Assembly (NCBI RefSeq): GCF_009846745.1
Contig: NZ_AQPF01000005.1
Location: 62,001-126,000 of the forward strand
From: Alloalcanivorax xiamenensis
Lineage (GTDB): Bacteria > Pseudomonadota > Gammaproteobacteria > Pseudomonadales > Alcanivoracaceae
Direction: 5' to 3'
DNA length: 64,000 nt
Of this stretch, positions 51,572 through 61,144 are shown piece by piece. Position 1 is the first letter of the stretch. Every line of letters starts with the position of its first letter. Below the pieces are notes generated by a model. That model ran no database searches, had not been told where the DNA came from, and worked only from the letters and a program-made list of their open reading frames with translations. Position numbers and translations under genes: made by a program.

Positions 51572-52840
51572 TTGGCCAGCATCCCGGATGGGTGGTTATT
51601 GACCACCCTGATCATTCTGATCCTCTTTTCCGCTTTCTTCTCCAGCAGTGAAACCGGCATGGTGGCGATTAACCGCTACCGGCTGCGTCACCTTTCCCGG
51701 CAAGGCCACAGCGGCGCCGGACGGGTGGAAAAACTGCTGCGGCGTACCGACCGGCTGTTGTCGGTGATCCTGATTGGCAACAACTTCGTCAACAACTTCG
51801 CCGCCACGGTGGCGGCGATCCTGGCGATCCGCTGGCTGGGCGACTCCGGCGCGGCGGTGGCGCCGGTGGTGATCACTCTGGTGATGCTGGTCTTCGCCGA
51901 AATCACGCCGAAGACCTACGCCGCACTGAAACCGGAACGGGTGGCCTTCCCCGCCAGCGTTGTGTTGCAACCACTGCAATGGCTGCTGGCGCCACTGGTG
52001 TGGCTGGTTAACGGCGTCAGCGGCCTGTTCCTGCGTCTGTTCGGGGTACGCGCCGACAACGCCGAGGAGGATCACCTCAGCCCCGAGGAACTGCGCACCG
52101 TGGTCAATGAGGCCGGTGGCCTGATTCCGGAAAAGCACCAGAAGATGCTGCTGAACATCCTTGATCTGGAAAGTGTCACCGTCGAGGACATCATGATTCC
52201 GCGCAACGAAATGGTCGGTATCGATCTGGACGATGACATGAACGACATCCTCAACACATTGCGCACCAGCCAACATACCCGGCTGCCGGTCTACCGCGGC
52301 GACCCCAACAACATGTTGGGTGTGCTGCACCTGCGCAAACTGAGCCGTTTGCTGCTCAAGGAAGAAATCAACAAAGCGGAACTGATGCAGTACACGGTGG
52401 AGCCCTACTTCGTGCCCGAGGGCACCTCGCTGAACCGCCAGTTGATCCAGTTCCAGAATGCCAAGCGTCGCATCGGCATTGTCGTGGATGAATATGGTGA
52501 CGTGATGGGACTGGTGACCCTGGAAGATATCCTTGAAGAGATCGTCGGCGAATTCACTTCCGACCAGGCCGCCACCACCAATCCGGACATCCTGCCCCAG
52601 GAAGACGGCAGTTTCGTCATCGACGGCTCCGCCAACCTGCGCGACATCAACCGGGCACTGCACTGGGACATGCCTATCCTCGGACCACGCACTCTCAACG
52701 GCCTGATCCTGGAACACCTGCAGTCGATTCCCGACGCCAACATTTCATTGCGGGTGGAGGACTACCTGATTGAAATCCTGCAGGTAAAGGACAATATGGT
52801 TAAGGCGGCGAGAGTCAGGAAAAAGGCAGTGGACAGTTGA
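51572..52840 (+). CDS. corB: HlyC/CorC (CNNM) family transporter, CorB-like
   Basis: A 422-residue membrane protein. The N-terminal DUF21/CNNM domain has three to four helices (LLTTLIILILFSAFFSSSETGM, with the conserved SSSETG), then two CBS motifs (VEDIMIPRNEMVGIDLDDDM; GLVTLEDILEEIVGEF) and a CorC/HlyC domain. It is linked to Mg/Co export or uptake. It starts at TTG 51572 with no good Shine-Dalgarno site; no ATG suits. The last codons (AVDS, stop) come from a repeat shared with the converging gene. Confidence 0.85.
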   Translation: MASIPDGWLLTTLIILILFSAFFSSSETGMVAINRYRLRHLSRQGHSGAGRVEKLLRRTDRLLSVILIGNNFVNNFAATVAAILAIRWLGDSGAAVAPVVITLVMLVFAEITPKTYAALKPERVAFPASVVLQPLQWLLAPLVWLVNGVSGLFLRLFGVRADNAEEDHLSPEELRTVVNEAGGLIPEKHQKMLLNILDLESVTVEDIMIPRNEMVGIDLDDDMNDILNTLRTSQHTRLPVYRGDPNNMLGVLHLRKLSRLLLKEEINKAELMQYTVEPYFVPEGTSLNRQLIQFQNAKRRIGIVVDEYGDVMGLVTLEDILEEIVGEFTSDQAATTNPDILPQEDGSFVIDGSANLRDINRALHWDMPILGPRTLNGLILEHLQSIPDANISLRVEDYLIEILQVKDNMVKAARVRKKAVDS

Positions 52841-53010
52841 AGTGGAAACAAGGGGTTTGAACTGCTGTGGGAAGCTTGCTTGCAAGCGAATATTGCTAAA
52901 CGCCTGAGCGAACCCCATTCGCTTGCAAGCAAGCTTCCCACAGCGGCTAAAGATGACCTCTTTTGTTTTTCCTTTCGCTGTCAACTGTCCACTATCAACT
53001 GTCAACTGTC
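52826..53010. repeat. REP copy 7 flanked by inverted CAACTGT-type tracts
   Basis: A REP pair with GCTTGC core (52862-52949) is bordered by GCAGTGGACAGTTGA on the left and its inverted kin CAACTGTCCAC...CAACTGTCAACTG on the right. The outer tracts contain the stop codons of corB and of the converging patatin gene. Confidence 0.85.
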
Positions 53011-53915
53011 TTCCCCCCCAACCACGCCCGAATATCGCCGGCATGGCGCTCGACCAGGCGACGGCCTTCGTCGATGGCTTCCTTGGCGCGATGGAAGTCC
53101 ATCAGGGCAAAGTCCTCCAGTAGCGGGATCAAGGTGATTTCCGGCGGGTCACCGGCCATGCGGGAGCGGGTGATACGGTCCTGCATGATGTTGACGCTGG
53201 AGGCGATGACGTCGAAGAAGCCGGGAGCCTGGCCGTCACCACTGGTGAAGTAATTCGCCATTTTCTGCCACAGGCTGTGCTCTTCCTCGGTGACGCCGTT
53301 TTCTCCCGGCGGTTTCTGCCGGGACAGGTGGGCGCCCACCAACTGAGCATTGAGATTGACGGCAATGACCACATCGGCGCCAAAGGCCCGGGCGGCGGAT
53401 ACCGGCACCGGATTCACCAGACCGCCGTCCAGCATCCAGCGCCCCTGATGCTCCAGCGGCGTGAACAGCCCCGGCAACGCGCAGGAAGCCCTTGCCGCCT
53501 GCAGAATCGGCCCCTTGCTGATCCAGATCTCACGACCACTCTTCATGTCCGTGGCGACGGTGACGAAACGCTGCTCCAGATCCTCGATATTGGGGTTGCT
53601 GTGCCGTTGTTCGAAGAAACCGAACAGCTTTTCGCCCTTGACCACGCCGCCGGACAGGGTGAAATCCATCAGGCCGAACACATCCTTGGTGGTCAGCGTC
53701 TTCACCCAGTCCGCCAGGTCATTGAGGGTACCGTTGACGTATGCGCTACCCACCAGCGCCCCGATGGAGGTACCGGCCACCACGTCCGGACGAATCCCCA
53801 TGTCTTCCAGGGCCTGGATCACGCCAATATGCGCCCAGCCGCGCGCCGAACCACTGCCCAGCGCCAGCCCCAGACGCGGCGTCGACGACGTGCCCGGCTC
53901 CTGTTCCGCACTCAT
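52995..53915 (-). CDS. Patatin-like phospholipase family protein (RssA-like)
   Basis: A 306-residue cytosolic hydrolase. The oxyanion region GSGSARGWAHIGVIQAL, nucleophile elbow GTSIGA (Ser in GxSxG) and catalytic DGG in MLDGGLVNPVPV are all intact. The family includes E. coli RssA. Its natural lipid substrate is unknown. It overlaps the DUF1289 gene by four bases and is the last gene of a leftward operon. Its last residues (TVDS) are encoded by the repeat. Confidence 0.88.
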   Translation of the reverse strand: MSAEQEPGTSSTPRLGLALGSGSARGWAHIGVIQALEDMGIRPDVVAGTSIGALVGSAYVNGTLNDLADWVKTLTTKDVFGLMDFTLSGGVVKGEKLFGFFEQRHSNPNIEDLEQRFVTVATDMKSGREIWISKGPILQAARASCALPGLFTPLEHQGRWMLDGGLVNPVPVSAARAFGADVVIAVNLNAQLVGAHLSRQKPPGENGVTEEEHSLWQKMANYFTSGDGQAPGFFDVIASSVNIMQDRITRSRMAGDPPEITLIPLLEDFALMDFHRAKEAIDEGRRLVERHAGDIRAWLGGKTVDS

Positions 53916-54130
53916 CCGGGTACCACTTCATCCATCAGACAGGACGCCGCCTCACCGGCCATACGCCGCTGACACCGGCGCAACACTTCCACCTGGCGGT
54001 CGGCATCGAGACGCCCCCAATGGCTGATTTCCTGGCCGGTGCGGAAGCAGCCGACACAGACGTCGTCACCGTCCAGCGCGCAGATCGACACGCATGGCGA
54101 TACCGGCTTGGGATTATTTGAAACGCTCAT
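53912..54130 (-). CDS. DUF1289 small cysteine-rich protein
   Basis: A 72-residue protein with the DUF1289 pattern SPCVSICALDGDDVCVGCFRT followed by EISHWGRLDADRQ. The four cysteines likely bind zinc or an Fe-S cluster. Function unknown. It overlaps both neighbours: the carbonic anhydrase end by 17 bases and the patatin start by four, so it is co-translated. Confidence 0.88.
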   Translation of the reverse strand: MSVSNNPKPVSPCVSICALDGDDVCVGCFRTGQEISHWGRLDADRQVEVLRRCQRRMAGEAASCLMDEVVPG

Positions 54131-54647
54131 CTTCTTGCAGATGCTCCGAGAAATGACGGGCATGGGCCACGTAGTGCTGGCTGCCCATGGTGATCATCGC
54201 CTTGTGGCCATCGGTGATTTCCTTCACCACCTTGGCCGGCGCGCCCATCACCAAAGAGTTGTCCGGGATTTGCATGCCTTCCGGCACCAAAGCATGGGCG
54301 CCAATAATGCAGTTGCTCCCTACCTTGGCACCGTTCAGCACCACCGCGTTCATGCCGATCAGCGTGTTATCACCGATGGTGCAGCCGTGCAGCATCACTT
54401 TGTGGCCGACCGTGACGTTCTTGCCGATCTTCATCGGCACGCCCGGATCCACATGCAGCACCGAATTTTCCTGTACGTTGCTGTTGTCTCCGATTTCGAT
54501 GACATCGTTATCGGCGCGGATCACCACACCGAACCAGACACTGGCGTTTTCACCCAGCACCACGGAGCCGATCAGAGTGGCGTTGGGCGCAATCCACTGC
54601 CCCCCGCCACGGAATTCCAACTGGCGGTCGTTAATCGTGTAAATCAT
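54114..54647 (-). CDS. Gamma-carbonic anhydrase family protein (YrdA-like)
   Basis: A 177-residue left-handed beta-helix protein. Hexapeptide repeats run from ATLIGSVVLGENASVWFG to NCIIGAHALVP. Metal histidines lie in VLHVDPG, VGHKVMLHG. Family members form trimers with zinc between subunits; many lack proven anhydrase activity. It is 24 bases after the Nudix gene and overlaps the DUF1289 gene. Confidence 0.9.
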   Translation of the reverse strand: MIYTINDRQLEFRGGGQWIAPNATLIGSVVLGENASVWFGVVIRADNDVIEIGDNSNVQENSVLHVDPGVPMKIGKNVTVGHKVMLHGCTIGDNTLIGMNAVVLNGAKVGSNCIIGAHALVPEGMQIPDNSLVMGAPAKVVKEITDGHKAMITMGSQHYVAHARHFSEHLQEDERFK

Positions 54648-54671
54648 TTTCTTATCCTTGGCTGGCCCGTC

Positions 54672-55256
54672 TCAGTCGTCACTGACGTCGAAACGGATAT
54701 CGGTATCGTAAACGTGGTTGATGAGATCCAGGATCATGAACGCGGTCAATCCCCAGATGCGTTTGTCCTCGAAATAGTAGTTAGGCATGCGCAACCGGCG
54801 CCCATACACTTCCACCGGCGCGGTCAGATCCGGCTCCTGCTCCAGGAAGAAACGCAGCGGTACGTTGAAAATCGAATCAATCTCACCGGGCTCGGGTATC
54901 AACTCCGCCTCCGGGCGCACCACACCGACAAAAGGCGTTACCTTCATGCCAAAACGGGACGGGATCGGCGACAGGTTGCCCAGCACTTCCACCGCTTCCC
55001 GCACCAGGCCTACTTCTTCCTGACTCTCGCGCAGCGCTGTCATCATCAGATTACGGTCGGAGGGATCCCGCTTGCCGCCGGGGAAGGCCACCTCACCGGC
55101 GTGCGTGGGCATCGAACGGGAGCGCACGGTGAGTATCAATTCCGGCTCGGGCTTGTCGACAAAGGGCATCAGCACCGCCGCCTCGGGCAGATCCAGAGGC
55201 AACTCGATCAAGCGGTAGTCCGGCAGCCGCCTGCGCAAGCGTTCCAGGTCTGTCAT
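54672..55256 (-). CDS. Nudix hydrolase, CoA pyrophosphatase (NudL) type
   Basis: A 194-residue hydrolase. The Nudix box is FPGGKRDPSDRNLMM followed by TALRESQEEVGL, and the CoA-specific LILTVRSRSMPTHAGEVAF lies just before it. The GxPSRFGMKVTPFVGVV strand is also typical of NudL. It would cleave CoA to 4'-phosphopantetheine and 3',5'-ADP. First gene of the four-gene leftward cluster with yrdA, DUF1289 and patatin genes. Confidence 0.88.
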   Translation of the reverse strand: MTDLERLRRRLPDYRLIELPLDLPEAAVLMPFVDKPEPELILTVRSRSMPTHAGEVAFPGGKRDPSDRNLMMTALRESQEEVGLVREAVEVLGNLSPIPSRFGMKVTPFVGVVRPEAELIPEPGEIDSIFNVPLRFFLEQEPDLTAPVEVYGRRLRMPNYYFEDKRIWGLTAFMILDLINHVYDTDIRFDVSDD

Positions 55257-55443
55257 CCGCGTTTCTCCCGCGGCCCTGTATTGATTGGACCTTCACTGCA
55301 CTGCTTCACTCTCTTACTCCCCTTTCTTTACGACTCAGTTTGACCATCACCCGCGCAACGGGCAAGGGCGCGGCGCCGCTTTCGGATTGCCAGGGTTCCG
55401 GCGAGCCAGTAGGCTGGCGTACTTCACCACGGCGAGAACGATC

Positions 55444-56007
55444 ATGAAGTATTGCAGCCATTGCGGGCAGGAAGTGTTGTATTCGGTTCCCGAAGGAGAC
55501 AACCGGCCCCGCTATTGGTGCAACCATTGTGGCACCATCCACTACCAGAACCCGAAAATCGTGGTTGGCGCCATCCCGGTCTGGGAAGGCCGCATTTTGC
55601 TCTGCAAACGCTCCATCGAGCCCCGCAAGGGCTACTGGACCCTGCCCGCCGGCTTCATGGAAAACGGGGAAACCCTGCAGGAAGGCGCCGCCCGGGAAAC
55701 CTGGGAAGAAGGCTGCGCCACGGTAGAGGTTGGGGATATTTATACGATTTTCAACCTGCCCCATATCAACCAGGTCTATGTCTTTTTCCTGGGCAACATG
55801 GCCAACAGTGATTATGGCGTGGGCGAGGAAAGTTCCGACGCCAGGATGTTCACGGAGGACGAGATCCCCTGGGATCAACTGGCCTTCCCCACCATCGGCC
55901 GTACCCTCAAGTTTTATTTTCAGGATCTGAGAACCGGCGACTTCCCGGTACGCACCCAGGACATTCCGCCGCTCAAGCGCAAACCGGCGCTGGATGAGAA
56001 TATCTAG
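55444..56007 (+). CDS. Nudix hydrolase with N-terminal zinc ribbon
   Basis: A 187-residue protein. A four-cysteine ribbon (MKYCSHCGQEV, YWCNHCGTIHYQNPK) precedes the Nudix domain with box GFMENGETLQEGAARETWEE. The layout is close to the NADH pyrophosphatase/ADP-ribose group but shorter than NudC. The substrate is unknown. ATG 55444; longer readings lack a ribosome site. It converges on the NIF3-like gene. Confidence 0.88.
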   Translation: MKYCSHCGQEVLYSVPEGDNRPRYWCNHCGTIHYQNPKIVVGAIPVWEGRILLCKRSIEPRKGYWTLPAGFMENGETLQEGAARETWEEGCATVEVGDIYTIFNLPHINQVYVFFLGNMANSDYGVGEESSDARMFTEDEIPWDQLAFPTIGRTLKFYFQDLRTGDFPVRTQDIPPLKRKPALDENI

Positions 56008-56056
56008 ATTGGCGCCTATTCGCTGTTAAAGCAGCGAATAGCATCCTGGCAGTCGG

Positions 56057-56383
56057 TCAAACCGGCAGCGGCGCCAGTTGCCACAAATCGATGGCCGGCT
56101 CCTCGTAGGGATGGGCGTCGCGCAAGGCACGAACCGCCGGCCTCAGACAATCCGCTTCGCAGATCATCTCCACCCGGTACTCCTCCACCGTCTCCACCTG
56201 CCCCTGGCTGCCCAGATAAGGATTGCTGCCGTCCAGGGGCCTGAACTGGCCCTGGCCCAGCACCTGGAAGCTGCAACGGTCGTAGTCACCAATGCGGCCG
56301 GCCCCGGCGTCGAACACCGCCGCCTTGACGGTTTCCACGTGACTCACCGGCACATAGAAACAAAGCTTGTAGAGCGTCGTCAT
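56057..56383 (-). CDS. NIF3/YqfO-like small protein
   Basis: A 108-residue protein opening YKLCFYVPVSHVETVKAAVF with GAGRIGDYDRCSF, then HPYEEPAIDLW at the end. This matches the stand-alone insert domain of YqfO/NIF3 proteins (a CutA/PII-like fold). Role unknown, possibly metal or nucleotide sensing. It is 20 bases after the thioesterase gene. Confidence 0.88.
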   Translation of the reverse strand: MTTLYKLCFYVPVSHVETVKAAVFDAGAGRIGDYDRCSFQVLGQGQFRPLDGSNPYLGSQGQVETVEEYRVEMICEADCLRPAVRALRDAHPYEEPAIDLWQLAPLPV

Positions 56384-56403
56384 CGGTCCTCCTGATGATC
56401 GAT

Positions 56404-57111
56404 TCAGGCCACGTCGCTGTCGTCGGTCAGGTGCGCATACTCCGGTTTGAGGCGGTAATCCCCCTGGGAGGAAATCCAGATGCCGTCGGCGGCCACGGTT
56501 TGCACGCCGTCGGCGAAGACTCGCGCCTCACTGAACAGCTTGCGCCCTTCCAGACGTACCAGACGTGCCTCGAAACTGACCTCGGTATGCAGCGGGGTCG
56601 GCGCCATGTAACGCACCTTGAGAGTGCCGGTCATCCCGACATTACTGACAAAATCCTGGGTCTTGGCCAGCAACATATCCAGAGCCAGTGACAGCACGCC
56701 GCCATGCACTTTGCCTGGCGGGCCCATGAAGGCGCGGCCGAAAGTGGCGCGGGCGCGCACGATATCGCCGTCGAGCCAGAAGGTCACTGGTGGCGACATG
56801 GCATTGGCCGGGCCGGACAGAATCTCGAAATCCGCCATATCCAGGGCGTCCTGACGGCTGCCCTGGCCGACGATCAGACGGCCGAGGATGTCGCGCATAC
56901 TGCGATGGGAGAAGCCTTCCAGGCTCTGTCGCAACGCCCTCGCCTGTTCGGTGGCGGCGGCCAGCGCCGCTTCATCCGAATCCAGACGCACCAACTGCTC
57001 ATTGATCGCCGCCAGTTCCCGGGCCAACTCCCGGCGCCGCGCCGACACCGGCGTCGGCTCCGGCAGCTCGCCGAGCGGCATATCAAAATAATGGTACTTT
57101 TCTTCCGTCAT
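56404..57111 (-). CDS. PaaI-family hotdog thioesterase
   Basis: A 235-residue protein. An N-terminal coiled coil (RRRELARELAAINEQLVRLD to about residue 60) precedes a hotdog domain with PGKVHGGVLSLALDML, the HGG-type thioesterase helix start, and GTLKVRYMAPTPL. It should hydrolyse acyl- or phenylacyl-CoA. The coiled-coil extension is unusual for short PaaI enzymes and suggests self-assembly. First gene of a pair with the NIF3-like gene. Confidence 0.82.
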   Translation of the reverse strand: MTEEKYHYFDMPLGELPEPTPVSARRRELARELAAINEQLVRLDSDEAALAAATEQARALRQSLEGFSHRSMRDILGRLIVGQGSRQDALDMADFEILSGPANAMSPPVTFWLDGDIVRARATFGRAFMGPPGKVHGGVLSLALDMLLAKTQDFVSNVGMTGTLKVRYMAPTPLHTEVSFEARLVRLEGRKLFSEARVFADGVQTVAADGIWISSQGDYRLKPEYAHLTDDSDVA

Positions 57112-57156
57112 ATTCGTTTCTGATCAGCCTGCTACTAATGTTTTGCCCACACGCAA

Positions 57157-57246
57157 ATTCGCTGGCAAGCCAGCTTCCCACAGCGCTTTCTTTGGCTTTT
57201 CGCTTTTGCCTTTCGCTGTCAACTGTCCACTATCAACTGTCAACTG
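57157..57246. repeat. Half REP (copy 8, GCTGGC core) plus CAACTGT tract
   Basis: A single REP half, ATTCGCTGGCAAGCCAGC then TTCCCACAGCG (57157-57185), then TTTCGCTGTCAACTGTCCAC and ATCAACTGTCAACTG (57211-57246), ending five bases before the purL stop codon. Confidence 0.8.
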
Positions 57247-57250
57247 CCTC

Positions 57251-60200
57251 TTACCCGACCCACTTGCGCGCATTGGCAAACATGCGGAACCAGGGAGCGT
57301 TGTCGAAGCGGCGCCAGTCGTCCGGGATCCAGCTGTTCTGCAGCACCCGGAATACCCGTTCCGGGTGCGGCATCATGATGGTCACGCGACCGTCACGGGT
57401 AGTGAAGCCGGTGGCGCCCTGGCTGGAGCCGTTGGGGTTGGCGGGGTACTGCTCGGTGGCATTGCCCATGCCGTCCACGTAGCGCAGGGCCACCAGGCGT
57501 TGTTCCACATTGCGGGCCAAATCGGCATCGCTGATCTCCACCCGCCCTTCGCCGTGAGCCACGGCGATGGGCAGGCGGGTGCCGGCCATGTCGCGCAGCA
57601 AGATGGACGGCGAATCGCCGATTTCCACCAGCGAGGTGCGGGCCTCGAACTGCTCGCTCAGATTACGTACAAAGCGCGGCCAATGTTCCGCGCCGGGCAC
57701 CAGGTCCTTGAGGTGGGCCAGCATCTGACAGCCATTGCACACGCCCAGGGCGAAAGTGTCCTCGCGGAAGAAGAAACGGTTGAAGGCGTCACGCAGGCCG
57801 TTGTGATACAGCACTGTCTTGGCCCAGCCGCCACCGGCGCCAAGCACGTCGCCATAGGAGAACCCGCCGCAGGCCACCAGGCCTTTCATGTCGTCCAGAC
57901 TGGCGTCACCGGCCAGCAGGTCGCTCATGTGCACGTCCACCGCCGCGAAGCCGGCACGATCGAAAGCGGCCGCCATCTCGGTCTGCCCATTGACGCCCTG
58001 CTCGCGCAGGATCGCCACCTTGGGCCGGTTGCCACCGATGAACGGCGCCGCCACATTTTCGCTCATGTCGAAAGTGAGCCGCACATTCAAGCCCGGATCG
58101 TTGCTGTCCGGGATCGCGTCGAACTCCTGGCGGGCGCAGTCCGGGTTGTCGCGCAGCGCCTGGATCCGATAGCTGGTTTCCGACCAGAGCCGTTGCAGAC
58201 CGCGACGAGGCCGTTCCATCAGGATGGCACCACCCAGACGGACCCGCACCACATCATCCACATTGAGCCGCGCCACGGCGTGCACGCAGCCGGCCAGCCC
58301 GGCCTCGGCGTAGCGTTGCCGCACCGCCTCCGCTTCGCTTTCCGGCACCTGCAGTACCGCGCCCAGTTCCTCGGCGAACAGGGCCGCCACCGCTTCCGGG
58401 CCATCACCGGCGATGTCATCCAGTACGATGTCGATACCGACCCGGCCAGCGAACGCCATTTCCACCAGGGAGGTGAACAGACCACCGTCGGAGCGATCGT
58501 GGTAGGCCATCAGCTTGCCTTCCGCCAGCAACGCCTGGGTGACGTCGAAGAACGCCTTCAGATCGGCGGCGTCATCCAGATCCGGCGGCACGTCACCGAC
58601 CTTGCCGAACACCTGCGCCAGCGCCGAGCCGGCCAGCCGGTTACGACCCCGGCCCAGATCCACCAGCAGCAGTTCGCTGGCCTCGGTGGTGCGTAATTGC
58701 GGCGTCACGGTCAGATTGATGTCACTGACCTGGGCGAAGGCGGTGACGATCAGCGACAGCGGCGAGGTGACGCTCTTGTCGATGCCGCGCTCATTCCACA
58801 CGGTGCGCATGGAGAGAGAGTCCTTACCCACCGGGATGGCGATGCCCAGGTCCGGGCACAGTTCCATGCCCACCGCCTTGACCGTATCGAACAGTGCCTG
58901 ATCCTCACCGGGATGGCCGGCGGCGGCCATCCAGTTGGCGGACAAGCGGATCCGCCCGAAGCCGCCAATGTGGGCGCCGGCCAGATTGGTAATGGTCTCC
59001 GCCACCGCCATTCGGCCGGAAGCGGCGGCGTCCACCAGAGCCACCGGGGTGCGCTCTCCCATGGCCATGGCTTCACCGGTGGTAATGCCGGCCTGGTTGG
59101 GATTGAAACCGGTGGCGGTCACCGCGCAGTCGGCCACCGGCACCTGCCAGGGTCCCACCATCTGGTCCCGGTGAACCAGACCGGTCACCGAGCGGTCGCC
59201 GATGGTGATCAGGAAGCTCTTGGAGGCTACCGTGGGCAGTCGCAGCACCCGATCCACCGCATCGCGCAGTTCGATGTCGTCGGTGGTGAAGGTCTGGCGC
59301 TGGAAGTCTTCCCGGTCGAAGGCGCGCTGCATCTTCGGCGGCTTGCCGAACAGCAAATCCATGGGCAGATCCACCGGCGCATCGCCAAAGTGCTCGTCGG
59401 ACACTTTAAGGTGCTCTTCTTCGGTGGCCTCGCCGAGCACCGCGAATGGGGCTCTTTCGCGTAGACACAACGCCTCGAAACGCGCCAGATTGTCCGGCAT
59501 CACCGCCAGCACATAACGTTCCTGGGCTTCGTTGCACCAGATTTCCACCGGACTCATGCCCGGTTCGTCGCTGGGCACCCGGCGCAATTCCAGATTGGCT
59601 CCGCGATCGGCATCGTGGACCAGTTCCGGCAAGGCATTGGAGAGGCCGCCGGCACCGACGTCGTGGACGGAGACAATCGGGTTGTCGTTGCCCAGAGCCC
59701 AGCAGCGGTCGATCACTTCCTGCACCCGGCGCTCGATTTCCGGGTTACCGCGCTGCACCGAAGCAAAATCCAAAGCCTCGTCGGACTCACCGCTGGCCAT
59801 GGAACTGGCGGCGCCGCCGCCGAGGCCGATCAGCAGGGCCGGTCCGCCCAGCACGATGATTTTGGCACCGGCCGGGATGCCCTCTTTCTGTACATGGCCG
59901 TCACGGATGTTGCCGAGGCCGCCCGCGATCATGATCGGCTTGTGGTAACCGCGCCGCTCATCGCCATTGATGCCCGGCGCTTCGATTTCCAGGGTGCGGA
60001 AATAGCCGCACAGATTCGGTCGGCCGAACTCGTTGTTGAAGGCGGCGCCACCCAGCGGCCCCTCGATCATGATATCCAGGGCCGAGGCGATGCGACCGGG
60101 GCGGCCGTAGTGCTCTTCCCACGGCTGCACGAAATCCGGAATGCTCAGGTTGGATACCGAAAACCCGGTGAGCCCGGCCTTGGGCTTGGCGCCGCGGCCG

Positions 60201-61144
60201 GTGGCGCCTTCATCGCGAATCTCGCCGCCAGCGCCGGTGGATGCCCCGGGATGGGGTGCGATGGCGGTGGGGTGGTTATGGGTCTCCACCTTCATCAGCA
60301 TATGCACCGGCTCATTGATGTAGCGATACTCGGTGTCGTCCGGGCGGGTGAAGAACCGATCCGCCACCGGCCCCGCCACCACCGCGGCGTTGTCCTTGTA
60401 GGCACTGAGCACGCCGTCACTGGCGTGTTTGTAGGTGTTGCGGATCATGCCGAACAGGCTCAGTTCCTGGGCTTCACCGTCGATGGTCCAGTCGGCATTG
60501 AAGATTTTGTGCCGGCAATGCTCGGAGTTGGCCTGGGCGAACATCATCAGTTCCGCGTCACTGGGGTTGCGTCCCAGGGCGGTGAAGCGCTCCACCAGGT
60601 AATCGATCTCATCGTCCGCCAACGCCAGACCCAGCTCACCATTGGCGGTGGCCAGCGCCTCGCGGCCGCCGCCGATCACATCCACCGTGGTCAGCGGCTT
60701 GGGCCGGTGATGGCTGAACAGGGCCTCGGCCTGTTCAGGCTGATCCAGCACTGTTTCCACCATGCGGTCGTGTAGCGGCGCCACCAGCTCCGCCCGGGCC
60801 ACGTCCTGATCCGCCCGCAACTGATATTCGATGCCACGCTCCACTCGCAGCACCTTGTCAAGGCCGGCGTTGTGGCAGATATCGGTGGCTTTGGAAGACC
60901 AGGGGGAGATCGTGCCGGGGCGCGGCACCACCAGGAACCGGCGGCCTTCCACCGGTTCCTCGCTGATCGTCGGGCCATAGCTCAGCAAGCCGTCGAGTAC
61001 CGCCTGTTCCTCGGCGGACAACGGCGCGGAAGTTTCCACGAAATGAACGAAACGGGCGGACAGTGCCTCCACCCGAGGCAAAGCGCGCAGCAATTTTTCC
61101 TTACGAAATGCGGAGAGAGCCGGGCTACCGGGTAGGATCAGCAT
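57251..61144 (-). CDS. purL: Phosphoribosylformylglycinamidine synthase (large, single-chain)
   Basis: A 1297-residue enzyme matching the gammaproteobacterial single-chain form in length (about 1295). FGAR-binding, linker and ATP-binding AIRS-like domains (HNHPTAIAPHPGASTGAGGE; SKSFLITIGDRSVTGL; GKDSLSM) are followed by a class I glutamine amidotransferase with Cys1136 in GVCNGCQML and the His-Glu pair in HPERVF. It converts FGAR to FGAM in purine synthesis. Its end abuts the CAACTGT repeat. Confidence 0.97.
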   Translation of the reverse strand: MLILPGSPALSAFRKEKLLRALPRVEALSARFVHFVETSAPLSAEEQAVLDGLLSYGPTISEEPVEGRRFLVVPRPGTISPWSSKATDICHNAGLDKVLRVERGIEYQLRADQDVARAELVAPLHDRMVETVLDQPEQAEALFSHHRPKPLTTVDVIGGGREALATANGELGLALADDEIDYLVERFTALGRNPSDAELMMFAQANSEHCRHKIFNADWTIDGEAQELSLFGMIRNTYKHASDGVLSAYKDNAAVVAGPVADRFFTRPDDTEYRYINEPVHMLMKVETHNHPTAIAPHPGASTGAGGEIRDEGATGRGAKPKAGLTGFSVSNLSIPDFVQPWEEHYGRPGRIASALDIMIEGPLGGAAFNNEFGRPNLCGYFRTLEIEAPGINGDERRGYHKPIMIAGGLGNIRDGHVQKEGIPAGAKIIVLGGPALLIGLGGGAASSMASGESDEALDFASVQRGNPEIERRVQEVIDRCWALGNDNPIVSVHDVGAGGLSNALPELVHDADRGANLELRRVPSDEPGMSPVEIWCNEAQERYVLAVMPDNLARFEALCLRERAPFAVLGEATEEEHLKVSDEHFGDAPVDLPMDLLFGKPPKMQRAFDREDFQRQTFTTDDIELRDAVDRVLRLPTVASKSFLITIGDRSVTGLVHRDQMVGPWQVPVADCAVTATGFNPNQAGITTGEAMAMGERTPVALVDAAASGRMAVAETITNLAGAHIGGFGRIRLSANWMAAAGHPGEDQALFDTVKAVGMELCPDLGIAIPVGKDSLSMRTVWNERGIDKSVTSPLSLIVTAFAQVSDINLTVTPQLRTTEASELLLVDLGRGRNRLAGSALAQVFGKVGDVPPDLDDAADLKAFFDVTQALLAEGKLMAYHDRSDGGLFTSLVEMAFAGRVGIDIVLDDIAGDGPEAVAALFAEELGAVLQVPESEAEAVRQRYAEAGLAGCVHAVARLNVDDVVRVRLGGAILMERPRRGLQRLWSETSYRIQALRDNPDCARQEFDAIPDSNDPGLNVRLTFDMSENVAAPFIGGNRPKVAILREQGVNGQTEMAAAFDRAGFAAVDVHMSDLLAGDASLDDMKGLVACGGFSYGDVLGAGGGWAKTVLYHNGLRDAFNRFFFREDTFALGVCNGCQMLAHLKDLVPGAEHWPRFVRNLSEQFEARTSLVEIGDSPSILLRDMAGTRLPIAVAHGEGRVEISDADLARNVEQRLVALRYVDGMGNATEQYPANPNGSSQGATGFTTRDGRVTIMMPHPERVFRVLQNSWIPDDWRRFDNAPWFRMFANARKWVG

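Noticed and set aside
57143..58696. A 517-residue plus-strand open frame across the purL end
   Set aside because: Antisense to PurL and it begins inside the repeat.
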